Positions 52,690 to 64,000 of a stretch of 64,000 nt of DNA are shown here, piece after piece. The position numbers and the translations under genes are program-made. The stretch is from Poa pratensis (lineage: Eukaryota; Streptophyta; Magnoliopsida; Poales; Poaceae): contig CAMZMU010000063.1 in the NCBI GenBank assembly GCA_947311845.1, positions 127,671,944 to 127,735,943 on the forward strand, in the 5' to 3' direction. Below the pieces are notes generated by a model. That model had not been told where the DNA came from, did no database searches, and worked only from the letters and a program-made list of their open reading frames with translations. The first letter of the stretch is position 1. The number at the start of each line of letters is the position of its first letter.

Positions 52690-53390
52690 AAACCCTAGTG
52701 ATACCCTTCATGATACAATTTTATACATAGAGATAGGACGAAAGTCGGGGAACAACAAAATCAAACTTAGGGGACGGGACAAGGTAAGCTCTGATAATGC
52801 GAGAGACATCAATAGAGCCATTGTGAAAATTTTGGAAATTTTCTTGAACTTCCTTCTCGGTAACACGAGCAGAATTATTGTTGATGGAGAAAAGGGGGTT
52901 CACACCTATGAGGGGAAGGGTCAAATAGGGTGGAGCGGAGAGGAGGGATGGAATCGTAGATCGTGGAAAGGTTGAAGTTCCAGGAGCGTAGAGGAAGCAC
53001 CAAGAATATCATCTAGAAATTATGAAGGATACGAGTTTTACCGACATGGGAAGTAAAAGAATCACCATCGAAGGCGACAAGAAGCAGAAGCCATAAACCA
53101 TGCGCCGGGATCAAATTACTGTTCATAGAGAAAAAAAGTATTTCACACCTCGTCACGAGGGAAGGGTCAAGAAGGATGGATGAGAGAGGAGTGATGGAAT
53201 CGTAGAGAGGTTAAGTGTCAGGAGCATAGAGGAAGCACCAAGAGTGTCACCATAGAAATTATGAAGAATGTGAGTTCTACCGACATGGGAAGTTAAAGAA
53301 TCACCATTAGATTCAAGATTCGGAATGGTATTACGGCAAAGGCAGGAAGTAGAAGCATTAAAGAACCGTAACAATCATATGATTTGACCG
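52690..53390 (-). mobile_element. LINE-like relic with internal duplication (tentative)
   Basis: Two related segments, about 52898-53082 and 53146-53312, share phrases such as AGGAAGCACCAAGA, ACCGACATGGGAAGT and AAAGAATCACCAT. Minus-strand reading of the second gives 'SHVGRTHILHNFYGDTLG', like the linker before the reverse transcriptase in plant LINEs; the first gives the same with stops. The plus-strand frame 52484-52975 covers part of it but has no known domain. I could not find ends. Confidence 0.4.
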
Positions 53391-53819
53391 TTCATGTCAT
53401 AACCTAGAGGGGCACATGTGTGGTTCAACGGAGGGGAACACGATGATATTTCAAAAATTCAGAGCCTCATAACCGTCCTACCAAATTCGCCCGCTAACCC
53501 GTGTATATGCTCACCTTCGAGAGGGCCAAATTAACTGTGGACATACAGGCTCCATGTTATTGTATTGTAGAGTACAAGTTAGAGCTGGGGTGACGTCCAG
53601 CATAGTTCTTGTAGGCTATGAGAATTTGATCTTTTAAGTACCAGCAAAGAGGCCATACACCCATACGAGATGACCTTGATACTAATCCACAGATGGGACT
53701 CAGCTTTCTACTGGTCAAACCAATACAGCTGCCCCTACAACTCATCAACTGGAATTTAGGCTTCGAACTGCAACAGTTCCTATATGTTAGGTGGGAGCAA
53801 AATAATCCGGAAGGCGAGA

Positions 53820-56800
53820 TTACTGCAGCAAGGTATCAACTACAACAGAGATCGTTTGTGGTCCTGCTCGCTCAAGTAGAGATAGCGCGAGATCATGCTC
53901 TTGCCAGCTTCGGAGCCCAGTGGCAATCTTCTTAAGTGTGTCCAGTTTTATGTCCAGCAGCCATGACGGGACAAACTTCACCAGCAGAAATACAAAGCAA
54001 GATACATACGACTTCCATGTACCTGGGTCACAGCCTAGCAGGATGTGCCCGTCCAACACGCCAGCAATGAAATCCATGTGGGTGCCCACCACTCGTGGCC
54101 TCCTTGAAAGGAACGACAGTTTCATAACGGGAGAAGTCCTTTCCGAGCGCCAGAGTAGACTACCGCAGAAGAAGAGCATGTTGGCCATTGCGTAGCCTTG
54201 GAGTGTGCTGGACACTGGTCCAGGATCTTCCAAAATCTGTTCCCGAGCTGATAGTAGCAGTGTTGGCAATGTCTCCTCGTATAGCACCTGGATCACCAGA
54301 GGTCCCCCTGCAATACACAGGAGTCCTGCACCAAGCATAGCAACCTGATACGCCATGGATGCAGCACCAGATAGCGGCGTTCGGCCTGATTTTAAATGTG
54401 GAGGCCCCCTGGAAGACCACCCATTTGCAAGTTTGCGGGAACAATCAATGACTTGCTTGAGGATAGTCTCGCTCACAAAGTAGGTATCGTGGAAAGTTCG
54501 ACAAGTTCTCAGGTAGACGAACCCAGGGCCATGGGAAGCTGAAGACCTTGGCTTGTGATGGACTCTCCCAGTAAAGCTCCAACTCCACGGTTTGCAGTAA
54601 TATCAGACCCGCTGGATGGGGACGAGTGCAGAAAGGATGTGAAGCAACTTTGGATGAGCTGCGCAACCGCATCTTTGTCTCTGGCAAACGGAGAGCGCAT
54701 ACATGAGAGGACGATGAAATCATGCCATCTTCGCACTTTCTGTGCCCACAACGCCCCTATGATGGGCATGCTTGGCCAGGAACTTCCCCCTGCACAGTTC
54801 TCCAGTGCCTGGCCAATGATCCCATTAATGTATTCGAGACTCCTATCCAGCTTAAACGTAATAGTCAAGCTGACAAGTGCAGCCATTGGTAAAGGAAGCA
54901 TTGGTGGCACACCACCTGTATGAATAAAAGGTAAATTTTCAAGAGACATAGACAAATAAAGGTATAATAGCACTGCAATGATGATGCTGAAAGTCTTAAG
55001 GCTATGAACAGTTAATAGTATGAACGGATGCAACTAAATTGATGCATAAGAGCAGGAAGCAGGTTGTACGTGGATAGCAGCTGTGAATCTGAACACCAGC
55101 AGAAGCAAGAATTTCCTTTACTTCATCTTCAATGGAATGAAGAGCAGCACCAGGGCTGGGCCATTCAGTTCCATTCATAGGGACAGCTTTCCATATTCCT
55201 CGTGTAATTTCTGCTGAGAAGTAGCTAACAATTGCAGCAAGAGAAGCTGGCAAGAAGTCCACCAGATCCCTCAAACCTGCAATGCATCAGCACATTAACA
55301 CATGAATGAGATTAAGAAATATCCCAATAGGACTTGGGGGAATCCATGCAATACATTAAAATGGAAAAGGAAGGAGGTTTCTCACTTGTAGTCATGTCTC
55401 GGCTGGAAATCCTCCCATGAGAACATGCTGTAAGAACAGCTTCAAGAACAAAAGGAACTGCTTCTAGAAATTCCCATGCTGGAATTGTGGGCCTTTGGAA
55501 AGAATCATCTGATGTACTCAGAGAGGAACCACTGACACTGCTACTAGAAGTGGATGAAAGATTCCCAGATACTACCCCGCTTTTATTCATTTTTCGGCAA
55601 ATCATACTCAAAATTTTGTTTGCGACTTGATGGACAGGGTTTTACTGGAAACACCAGAAAGGGTAGAGGCTATGCAAGCTTGATTCTGTAAGTACCAAGC
55701 TCTTAACTTGGGGAAAGAATCAATATAAATTGGTTGGGTTGGAACCTCCTCGATTGAGCCCATACTACTGCTAGAGTTGGTACTAGTAGCAGATGAATTT
55801 GGGAGCTCGTTACGGCTATTGTGCATTAACAATAAATAGTCCAGAGTAAGTTCCAACCTTACTGAGCCTCCACGGCCAGATAGACAACACTCTTGAGGAG
55901 GTCTGTAAAATTTCCACAACCGGAGAAGACATAGAAATGCACAAGAGAAGACCGAGTAAACCGTTGTTTCATCAAAAATGGTAGACCTGTGGTTAGACGG
56001 GGGTGGCATCGACCCAAAAGCCTCACATAGTGGCATTAGAGCTGCGGCAACATCTGGAACCTGTAGGGCAAAAGTTTTTTCTTATATTCTGAACTAACAA
56101 ACACCACGACCATATAGGCCACACAAAAGATTATTCTAGTTATCATTGTGTATTATGAAGCAAGCAGGAAACTGGGGACAACAAAACCTCCTGCTTCTAG
56201 TGGACATGAAAAGTGGAAGTAATTATCTATCTATGTGATAAATGCTTGATAAATGTTTGCACTATGCAGTTATCATTGTGCTGATCGTAAGTTTATAGCA
56301 TACCCATATCAGGACCTATAGATAGCTTGAGGGGATGGCCATAACAAGATACGTGAACAAACTAAGCCAAAGGCACACACATTTACGTGGTGCAACTAGT
56401 AACCTACGGAGCTAGTTCAGCCATCAAGTATTAGTAACGGACATGCCAAGAAAATGATAAAGAGCATGGGTTTACCATCGAGGCACATAAGTATAGGAGT
56501 GCCTTAAAGCTGGACTAATTGGCATATCAGGTGCCAACTTTGAAACTGACCCTGTAGAACAAGAACCAAAAGCTGGGCTGATTGTTCATATGCACTAAGA
56601 ACAATGCTTGTCTAATTTGGTTTTCTATATCAGGGATAAATGAGATACTGAAATTTTGATCAAGTTTTTCTGGAACTTTCATGTACCATTCACTTTTAGG
56701 CCTTAGCTAATGGAGATGCCAGTTTCTATGGACACCAACAAAATACCGTTCTCACTTCTGATGAACTAATTTTTTTTATTTTGAAGTTTGAAGACAAACA

Positions 56801-59800
56801 AAAAACATGAAGTATGTTCTGAATAGAAAATATTTTCAGATCCGTCAGTTTCAAATGTTAACAATGAATTGTTACAAGTAGATTACACGGTCAAGCGGAA
56901 AATGCATTGCTTACCATTCCATACAAAGAAAGGATGTGGACAGCATCCACATATGAGACACAGAGTAAGATTGCATTCAGAGTAGACTTCTGACTAAGGT
57001 AGTGGTTCATGCTCCCTTGTGTTGAGGAATCTGAGGGCAAAGGAGGCGATAGCAACTTGACCACCATGCGGACAACATGTTCCTGAGGAAAACATGTAGA
57101 ATATATAAGATTCTTCTAGGGAGATGTTGCCAAATGGAACTTTCAGATCCGTTTTGGTTTGCACATAAGAGTAGCCCCAACAATCTAAGATGCGCGTCCG
57201 TGAATATTTCTATACAGAAAACACAAAGCTCTGCTTGTGTTTTATGAAATATAGGTTGGCCTTGCTTTCTTTATGCAGCGAAAAAAATCCACTTCTTTGC
57301 AAGTGCACCTATGGAAATAAATATGACCCTAGAGCCATGAATTGTGGGACCATGTTCTTGTGATATTTGCTTAGTAGCATAACAGCATAAGCACCTACGT
57401 TCATATTTGATTCTTACCAATATCAGCATAAACTAAATAGCTGATTTGGAACATGTGGACAGGTTAATATCATATTGTTCTGGAGATCAACTCACAAAAA
57501 AATCAATATCAACAGAAAAATTAAGGAGTTTAGGGTTAGTTACAAATTTATAATTTTTCATGGCAATTTAAACATTTTGTAAGCTCTTTATATCAGATGA
57601 GCAGGTACCTGAATATTCCAACCACGAACAAGTGATGCACCACACAGAATTTTAGCTGCAGCTGACTTTTCTTGTTCTGAACCATTCAATGCTATGTGGT
57701 ACAATTTATCCAGTTCTTCGACACTAAATAGAGACAAAACAGAATCAAGGAACAGACAAGATAGACCAGTAAGTAGCAGGGGTATACAAAACATTAGAGA
57801 ATCCTGGCAGAATATAATCTTAGAAATGTATTTTAACTTCGCATTGCAGTGCATAACGCAGTACAGAGAGTAAAAGGCTACTTAAAAAACTGGCTGAAAG
57901 AAATGCACTCATAGACTGGAAAGTTCCTATTTTGAATGCATATACCTTGAAGCAGGAGTAGAAATGAGAGCATTCTTAAGTGGGTCAGATAGTGGAGCTC
58001 CTTGCATAAAGTTCAACCATGGGGATTCCTGGGGTAAAGCTGTATCCTTCAAAAGCCCCGATAGTACAACGTAACCAGGCCACAAGTAAGCAGTTGTGTC
58101 AATCAAATTCCTCGAAATACAGGCTTCAACTATAAGATGTAGCATGTTTCCAACTGAAAAATTCATAGTTGTAGGGGGAAGGTTAAAAGCTAAGAAACCA
58201 GTGATAAAAGATAAAATGTTTTCCACATAATAGTGCAAAAAAAGAACAGCTAACTGTATGAAAAAATGTCTATCAACACTTTGACAGGATCTAATAAGCA
58301 GATAACAGTCAGTTTAGTTTACAAACCTGACCAAATTGCACATACAATATAATGAAAAGGTAGTCATACCAGCTTTTGTCGAAGAGTCACTCTGGCCAAG
58401 CATGCTAGGGTTGCCACCACCAGCATTATAATTGGCCCTAAATATTGCCGCTTTTGAAGCTGCAGCATTGGCCACATTTACCACCGATGAAGGTGGTACA
58501 AGAAGTCCTGAATATTGCACCAAATCCTGGAGAGAAGCTACAAGCCCTAGTCTTTGTGGAAGACTTTTGTTTCCTTCAGCTCCACATGCATCAGTTTCTT
58601 CTTTAAGGATTCCAGCAATTGCTAGTGGAATAACAGCTAATAGCACGCATAATCTCGCATCTAGATGAGGAATTGGACCTTCGAGGGGTTCTCTACCCTA
58701 ATCACAACATTAACGTGTGAGGAGGCCACAATAGAAGTAACTATGCACCAACGATAATACATCAAATGGAAGGTTTATCACCCGCTGTACAAGGCGAAGG
58801 GCAGAAATCCAAAGAGCTTTAAAAGTTTCCTGCCAACTTGCCTCATTAATTGCTTGAGCTGTCTTGGTCATTTCTGGATTAAGAAAAGCACGATATTAAT
58901 GAATGAAAATCCATGCTAGACACATCAGTAAATTGAAAGGGAGATCTAAACATTAGGATGGTGTCCTTCATCAGTGTTACTAAACCAAGACCACATCACA
59001 GATAGGTAAAGCAGCTGCGCAAGGGCCTGGGATCCATCACACTGCTCACACCCTGGATGATCTGGAAGCATCGGAAAGATTGCATCTTCGAAGGTGCTCG
59101 CCCATCAGTACAGACCCTTGTTGACAAGACCAAAGCTGAGGCCAGGCTATGGGCTAGAGCTGGAGCTCGAGGCCTCCGGGTGATCCTGCCATCCACCTGG
59201 GATGTGCACTGATTGTACTCTTTTTGTTATGCCCTTGCCTCCTTGGAGGTTGTAATCAAAACCCTATCTTTTCAATGAAATGAAGCGCAAAGCCTTTGCG
59301 CTTTCTCGAAGAAAAAAAGAACTCTGCGGACACTAATAAGAGCAAAAAGGTACAATAATTCTGGTCAATATAAACCGATCATGTGGGAGAGTACCTTTTA
59401 TAATCTCGATAGCAGATATAGCACTGAGATGCTTGCCATCAATTGCGTTCTCCAAGTAAATATCAAATATAATCCAACAGGCAGCTCTCCCAGCTCCTGT
59501 AAGCTGGCTCAACAAGGATCCGCGGGATCTCATGTTACCAAGAACATCCACAAGCCGTTTGTTGTTTGGCTGATAATCTACATTGCTAACTCTCCGGCTA
59601 TACATCAACAAATCATCAATTTTATGACTAGTAGGCAACAGTCTCTCGAGTGCCATTTTGCGAGCTTCAATCAGTGCCAACCTTTGGCTCAGAGCACTGA
59701 ATTTGTCAGGCCTAAACTAGAAAAATTGTCTAATTAGCACACATTTGTCATTTGTAATGCTGATTATTAGCTGCACCGAAGGAATAAATAAGCTCGGAAT

Positions 59801-61371
59801 TATTCTTTAAGGGTTGTTAGGAAAGGTAATGCGGAATTGGATATAAGAAAAGACTTGCATTCTTAACAGCTAATTGAGCGAGTTTATAAATTAACAAAAA
59901 TAGCTAATAGAGCAGTAAGTTAACATTAGAATAGTCGCTATCAGTTAAAAGATGGAATAAGAAGTCAGAAGAGCCTACATAAACGCAGCTTAACTTGACA
60001 CCATCACTTTTGTTAATTATACTTGTGCCTACTCCCTACCTAGTATTTGATTATAATAAGAATAAATTATCCTCACATGGTAACCGGACAAGGCAACATG
60101 TGCCAAAATATGATGATTAGCTGCAGGTAAAACTGATAGCCCATGGATATTAAATATCTACAAAATCGTCATGTTAATAAGGTACCACACTCACCACCAA
60201 CTTGAAACTTTGTTGCAATTGAAATGGTTAGGATAATTTTCCACCATAAATCTTATCCTGAATGTAAAATTTAACAGTATGCTACTAAACAGATATACAT
60301 CCATTCCCAGTTTGATTTTTTTTTTAAATATGCACTCCGTAGTCCATAAAAGTAATGGAAAAGATTGTTGGGAGACGTACATGTTAAAGCATACCAACCG
60401 CAGAAATGCTTGAATCTTCTTATCAGCAACCATCATATGCAGAACTTCTAGAGCCATGACGGTGTTCTTTCGACGTAACTGTTCGTGGTGCTCATTTTGC
60501 TTCACGGTAGAGGCCCCTTTGACATCTACGTCCATAGCCTGTGACCCTTCCGTGGGATACACATTCTCCTGCCAATCTGCTGTTCCAGATGGAAAGCCGC
60601 AATCCTCCAGTACGCAGTCAATCAGTTTCGTGGTAACAGTCAGCACGAACAGGATGACGACATGTCCAAAGTCAATTTTGGAAACTCCATAGGTTTTAGA
60701 TAGTTGCAAAACAGCATCGATAGATTTCGTCATCCTGGGAACAGGAATCAAGGTAAGCGTGTATAAGCAATTGGGCACCAGCTACCACGCAGCATACATA
60801 GGAGTATCAGTACTAAGTAATAGGCATATTGTGCACAGCTCAAATCCAAAACGAAGCCTCCGTTCGAACATTACAGTCTTACAGAGATGGCCACTTACTT
60901 GTCACGGTTAGGTCCGGCCTGGAGAGACAGCGAGGAGGACGTGACGTTGGTCTTGAGCAGCTCCAGGTACAGCCTGTACGCCTCCGGCTGCGCTCGCCGC
61001 TGCGGCAGCACCCTGCAAAATCACCGCCAGAGAGAGTTACTCCCGTGCCCTTCTAAACGGGCAGAAAATGAGCGCGCACGGGCGGTGGACCTGGCGGTGA
61101 GGAGCGCGAGGACGTGGAGCGGGCAGAGGAGGCGGGACGACATGGCCTGGTCCAGGAGCTTCCAGAGCGAGGCGGAGTTGTGCGCGAAGCAGAGGTTGGA
61201 GACGAGGATCCCGGCGAGGTCGGCGCTGGGGAGTTCCCCGGAGACGAGGCGGGCCACCTCCACCGCCCGCAGCAGCGGCGGGTCCCCGCGCGCCTCCGAC
61301 GCCTTGACCGCCGCCATCACCCGCCTCTCCAGCTCGCCCCCGGCCGCGGGCGCCACCTCCGCCGCCGCCAT
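53820..61371 (-). CDS. MED33A: Mediator subunit 33A / REF4-type protein, two one-base frameshifts
   Basis: Twelve exons (minus): 61091-61371, 60899-61012, 60381-60734, 59395-59711, 58782-58873, 58370-58697, 57946-58153, 57609-57723, 56915-57082, 55386-56060, 55070-55276, 53820-54915, about 1,318 aa when in frame, matching plant MED33 length. Recognisable parts are 'LPSADLAGILVSNLCFAHNS'-like N-terminus, 'MPDKFSALSQRLALIEA', 'GREPLEGPIPHLDARLCVLL', 'IPAWEFLEAVPFVLEAVL', 'DFLPASLAAIVSYFSAEIT', 'NGTEWPSPGAAL', 'WPSMPIIGALWAQKVRRW' and 'LDGHILLGCDPGTWKSYV'. MED33/REF4 is a tail subunit of Mediator that restrains phenylpropanoid genes. Two breaks occur: exon 10 loses one base near 55640 (frame change between 'SGVSS' and 'NPVHQVANKIL'), and exon 12 one base near 54530 (before 'PGFVYLRTCRTFHDTYF'). 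All else is open. It is either a recent pseudogene or affected by base-call errors. Confidence 0.88.
58980..59318 (+). mobile_element. 5'-truncated LINE 3' end in MED33A intron 4
   Basis: The plus strand encodes the last 60 or so residues of a LINE ORF2 ('MIWKHRKDCIFEGARPSVQ', 'AEARLWARAGARGLRVI', stop near 59213), then a 3' untranslated part ending CTTTCTCGAAG plus a run of A (59312-59318). No flanking duplication could be paired. It lies antisense to the gene, between exons 4 and 5. Confidence 0.75.
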
Positions 61372-61655
61372 CGGTGGCGTCGCCGAGGGTTTGGGCCTGG
61401 ATTTTGCGGTCGCGATTTCGCTTTCTCTCTCCTCGTGACTTCGGAGGTTTGGATCCTGTGTGTGGAAGGGGGAAGAGGACGGAAGGCGTTTAAGAGAAGG
61501 GGGACAAGAGCGGGAGAGATCTGGGCCGTTGATCTCGCCGCCGTCGCAATCGGTCGCAGTCGTGCGAGCGCCGGATTGACTTCGTTGCCGTGTCTGCACT
61601 GTCCAGATGATTATTGGACGAACACCACGCCATGCTTCTTTATGTGGCAAAAGTA

Positions 61656-63060
61656 TTTTTTTTTTAGAGAGTACGCAATTGCGTACCATAGAAGGCAGAT
61701 AAGATTTACAAGACAGTCACCCTATTCGAAGACTAGGGGACCGAACACCACACCACCCCACCCAAAGACCCTAAGCCTACTCTCTCGCAACTGTTCGGGC
61801 TCCAACTCCAAAGTTTCCTTCCCTCAAACTTGTTAACAAATCGAATTCCTCAAGGATTTCAGACGTGATTTTTCCACTGACAGTTGGCGTCTCGTATTGT
61901 TGAAACACCAAGCGTTTCTGTTCTTCCACAGTGCATGGCAGCCAAGGCAAACCAGCGCATCTACTTTCTTTCTGTCCTTGTCTCTGAATTTCGCACGCTG
62001 CAACATCCACCACCCCTGCAGAGTACACTCATGCGATGGCGCACTGAACTGACCACCGAGCGCAGCCCTGCATCGGTGCCAAACTTCCCTCGCAAACACA
62101 CACTGTATGAGGATATGCTCGGCCGTGTCCTCCTCTTGCAAGCATACAAAGCAGGCTGAGGTTTGTGTCTGCAGTCCGTGCCGCACCCTCCTGTCAGAAG
62201 TCCAAATTCTATGTTGCGAAGCTAGCCAAGCGAACAGCTTGCTTTTGGGCGTGGCTCCGTTTCTCCAAATTGGTTCTGCCAACGGAAATTGTTCCCTTCC
62301 TTGCACCAGCATGTTGTAAGCAGAGCTAGCCGAGTACTTGCCTGACAGAGTGAAGGCCAAACAAAGGTGTCACGTTCCGTCGGATCTCTGTCTACCCCAT
62401 TGATCTCAGCCCAGAGTATAAGGCACTCTCGAGCTCCTCTATAGGCCATTGTTCCAGGAACGTCCGCAATCCAAGCATTCTCTGTCAGGCCTTGCGTCAC
62501 CGTCCTCACGTTCCTGGCTCGCGCCGACACCGTGTTGGTGATTCCCGGCGCAATCTCGCTCGTGTTTTCCCATTGATCCAGCGATCAGTCCAGAACATGA
62601 CCTGGTTACCGTCTCCGACCTTGATGCGCACCAGGAATCGAACACATTCTTGGCCACGGGGTCTTTGAGCATTGGTAAACCCTGCCAGGGTCGCTCCAGA
62701 TCCGTTCGCCGTAACCACTCCCAGCGGGTCCTGAGGGCAAGGCCATGCAGCCGTAGGTCTTTGATTCCCAAGCCTCTGAATTCCTGCGGCCTGCAAATAC
62801 GATCCCAAGCCACAAGACATTGGCCTCCGTTAGCTCTATCCTTGGCCGCCCAAAAGAACCCGCGGAAGCACTTCTCCAGTTCCTCAAACACCCACACCGG
62901 GGCATCGGCTATGAGGAGATGATGGATTGGCCGTGCTGCCATCACCGTCTTTACCAAGGTGAGCCGACCCGGCTTTGCGATCATCCCTCTCATCCAAGCC
63001 GGCACTATCATTGTAGCAGCGTTGGGGCTAGAGGAGCTCCACTTGCTTTCCTTTTTTACT
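61656..63060 (-). mobile_element. LINE relic upstream of MED33A
   Basis: Minus strand. C-terminal ORF2 region in broken frames: 'GRLTLVKTVMAARPIHHLL', 'EKCFRGFFWAAKD', 'FRGLGIKDLRLHGLALRTRW' (about 62950-62690), then the zinc-knuckle end with 'YSASSAYNML', 'KSKLFAWLASQHRIWTSDR', 'CFVCLQEEDTAEHILIQC' and 'LWKNRNAWCFN' (62330-61870). It ends in a run of 10 A on the minus strand (61656-61665). It lies about 285 bp before the MED33A ATG, in the same orientation. Confidence 0.85.
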
Positions 63061-63180
63061 TGCGTTGAACTATATGGATTTTCACGTGTCGACTTCTGCC
63101 ATTTTCTCTTGGTGAGGAGAAAACGCACAAAAAACATTGCAACATCTTGAAAACATCGTTGCAACAAACAAAAATACATA

Positions 63181-63823
63181 ACGAAGCGGTACGTGAAAAG
63201 GGCTCCAGCAGAGGCGCTCGGGAGGATCCTAAAACCCATCTAGGGTTCCGTCCCCCTCGCCGTCGGTCCGCTCCGCCTCCGGTGGCCTTGGGGCCTTGGA
63301 GGCATGGCAGACCATCGGGGGAGGGGGGTTCCGTTCTTTTTTAGTCTTTTTTTGGTGTCTTTCTCAGAATGGTGAGGCGGCGGCTACATCCAGAAGTCAG
63401 AATAAGATCCTCTACGCCCTATCCTCGCTCCGGTGTGCGTCTAGTGCCAAACGGAGGGTGCGTGGAGTTGTGTGTCTGACGGATCTCCGTGGATCCAGTC
63501 AGTTTTCGTGTTCGTTGGTATGGTTTTAGGTCCGTCTCTTCCGATCTACGAATATCATCTTTGGTGATGGTTGCTGCTCTAGTGCGCTGGTCCTTTGTGG
63601 CATTAGCGAGACGACTTCCCGTTTGTCTACTTCAACAAGCTCTAGTACAACAATCTTTGCCCGCCTCCGGTGATGGAGGGGCGAGGATGGCGGCGCGCCT
63701 TTGGCTCGTGCCAGTTGTAGTCTGCGGTGGTCCAGTGACCTTCTTGTAATTTTTATTACTTTTTGGCTTATTTGTACTACTATGAATGATTATCAATAGA
63801 TCGGTGGAACTTTTCGCAGAAAA
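63181..63823 (+). mobile_element. Retroposon, 643 bp, with 18-bp target duplication
   Basis: Flanked by AACAAACAAAAATACATA at 63163-63180 and 63824-63841, with an A run just before the second copy. The body is GC-rich at the start (CATCTAGGGTTCCGTCCCCC) and ends with TTTGTACTACTATGAATG and a short A tail. No coding domain. The exact duplication points to a recent insertion by LINE-type machinery. Its general plan (GC-rich 5' part, AT-rich 3' tail) resembles the 47444-48912 retroposon. Confidence 0.9.
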
Positions 63824-63841
63824 AACAAACAAAAATACATA

Positions 63842-64000
63842 TATGCAACAAATTCCCACCGTTTAAAGCAAATCTCCACTTGTCGCAGCAAATTCACTCA
63901 AAAAGAAGTCTACACCGATGTGCAGAATGGAAGGACAGAATGTAGGAGAGAATATCTAGTGATACCATCCTTTTCAGATGCTTCCGTGCTCCCATTTAAG
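63842..64000. other. Flank of retroposon, nothing recognised
   Basis: AT-rich; continues the sequence left of 63163 across the insertion (repeated GCAACA-type phrases). No feature supported. Confidence 0.5.

Overview
This window is nuclear DNA from a grass, most likely a Pooideae/Triticeae genome (wheat, barley or Aegilops type). The evidence is intron-containing plant genes with GT-AG splice sites, grass-type DUF1618 genes, a CACTA transposon whose subterminal repeats carry the 'TTTAGTACCGGTTG' motif, nested LTR retrotransposons, LINEs and a tRNA-derived SINE. The species cannot be fixed from the sequence alone. Layout, region 1 (1-15469): a gypsy-like LTR retrotransposon on the minus strand (5' LTR 14977-15469, tRNA-Asp-type primer site, decayed gag). 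A 12,478-bp CACTA DNA transposon (1127-13604) sits inside its gag and is flanked by the target duplication ATT. The CACTA carries a small coiled-coil/membrane ORF, a TNP2-type transposase with one frameshift, hairpin-rich DNA, a small intronless ORF of unknown function with its own TATA box, and an intact seven-exon gene fusing a Transposase_24-type domain to a Ulp1/C48 cysteine protease. Region 2 (15470-33400): gene fragments and repeats. A B3-like gene is cut by the LTR. Non-autonomous CACTA-like elements follow. There is an intact HMA-domain (HIPP/Pi21-like) gene at 18929-20107. Three DUF1618 copies are present, one split by a 679-bp LINE with an 11-bp target duplication, one only a 3' tail, one frameshifted. 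A second LINE relic and GC-rich repeat DNA lie between them. Region 3 (34024-61371): a gene-rich segment with every gene on the minus strand. In transcription order these are a MED33A/REF4-type Mediator tail subunit (12 exons, two one-base frameshifts), an aspartyl-protease pseudogene, an intact 20-exon WRN-like RecQ helicase of 894 aa, and a GAUT7-type galacturonosyltransferase (one one-base frameshift). Retroposons lie in introns (SINE in RecQ, LINE in MED33A) and just upstream of start codons (a 1.47-kb retroposon 250 bp upstream of RecQ, a LINE about 285 bp upstream of MED33A). Region 4 (61656-64000): a LINE relic and a 643-bp retroposon with an 18-bp target duplication. The host genes are functionally unrelated (pectin synthesis, DNA repair, Mediator, metal-binding/defence-type HMA). 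The transposon genes form one functional unit. The recurring theme is nested insertion and small-indel decay. All exon models are hand-read from splice signals and reading-frame continuity.
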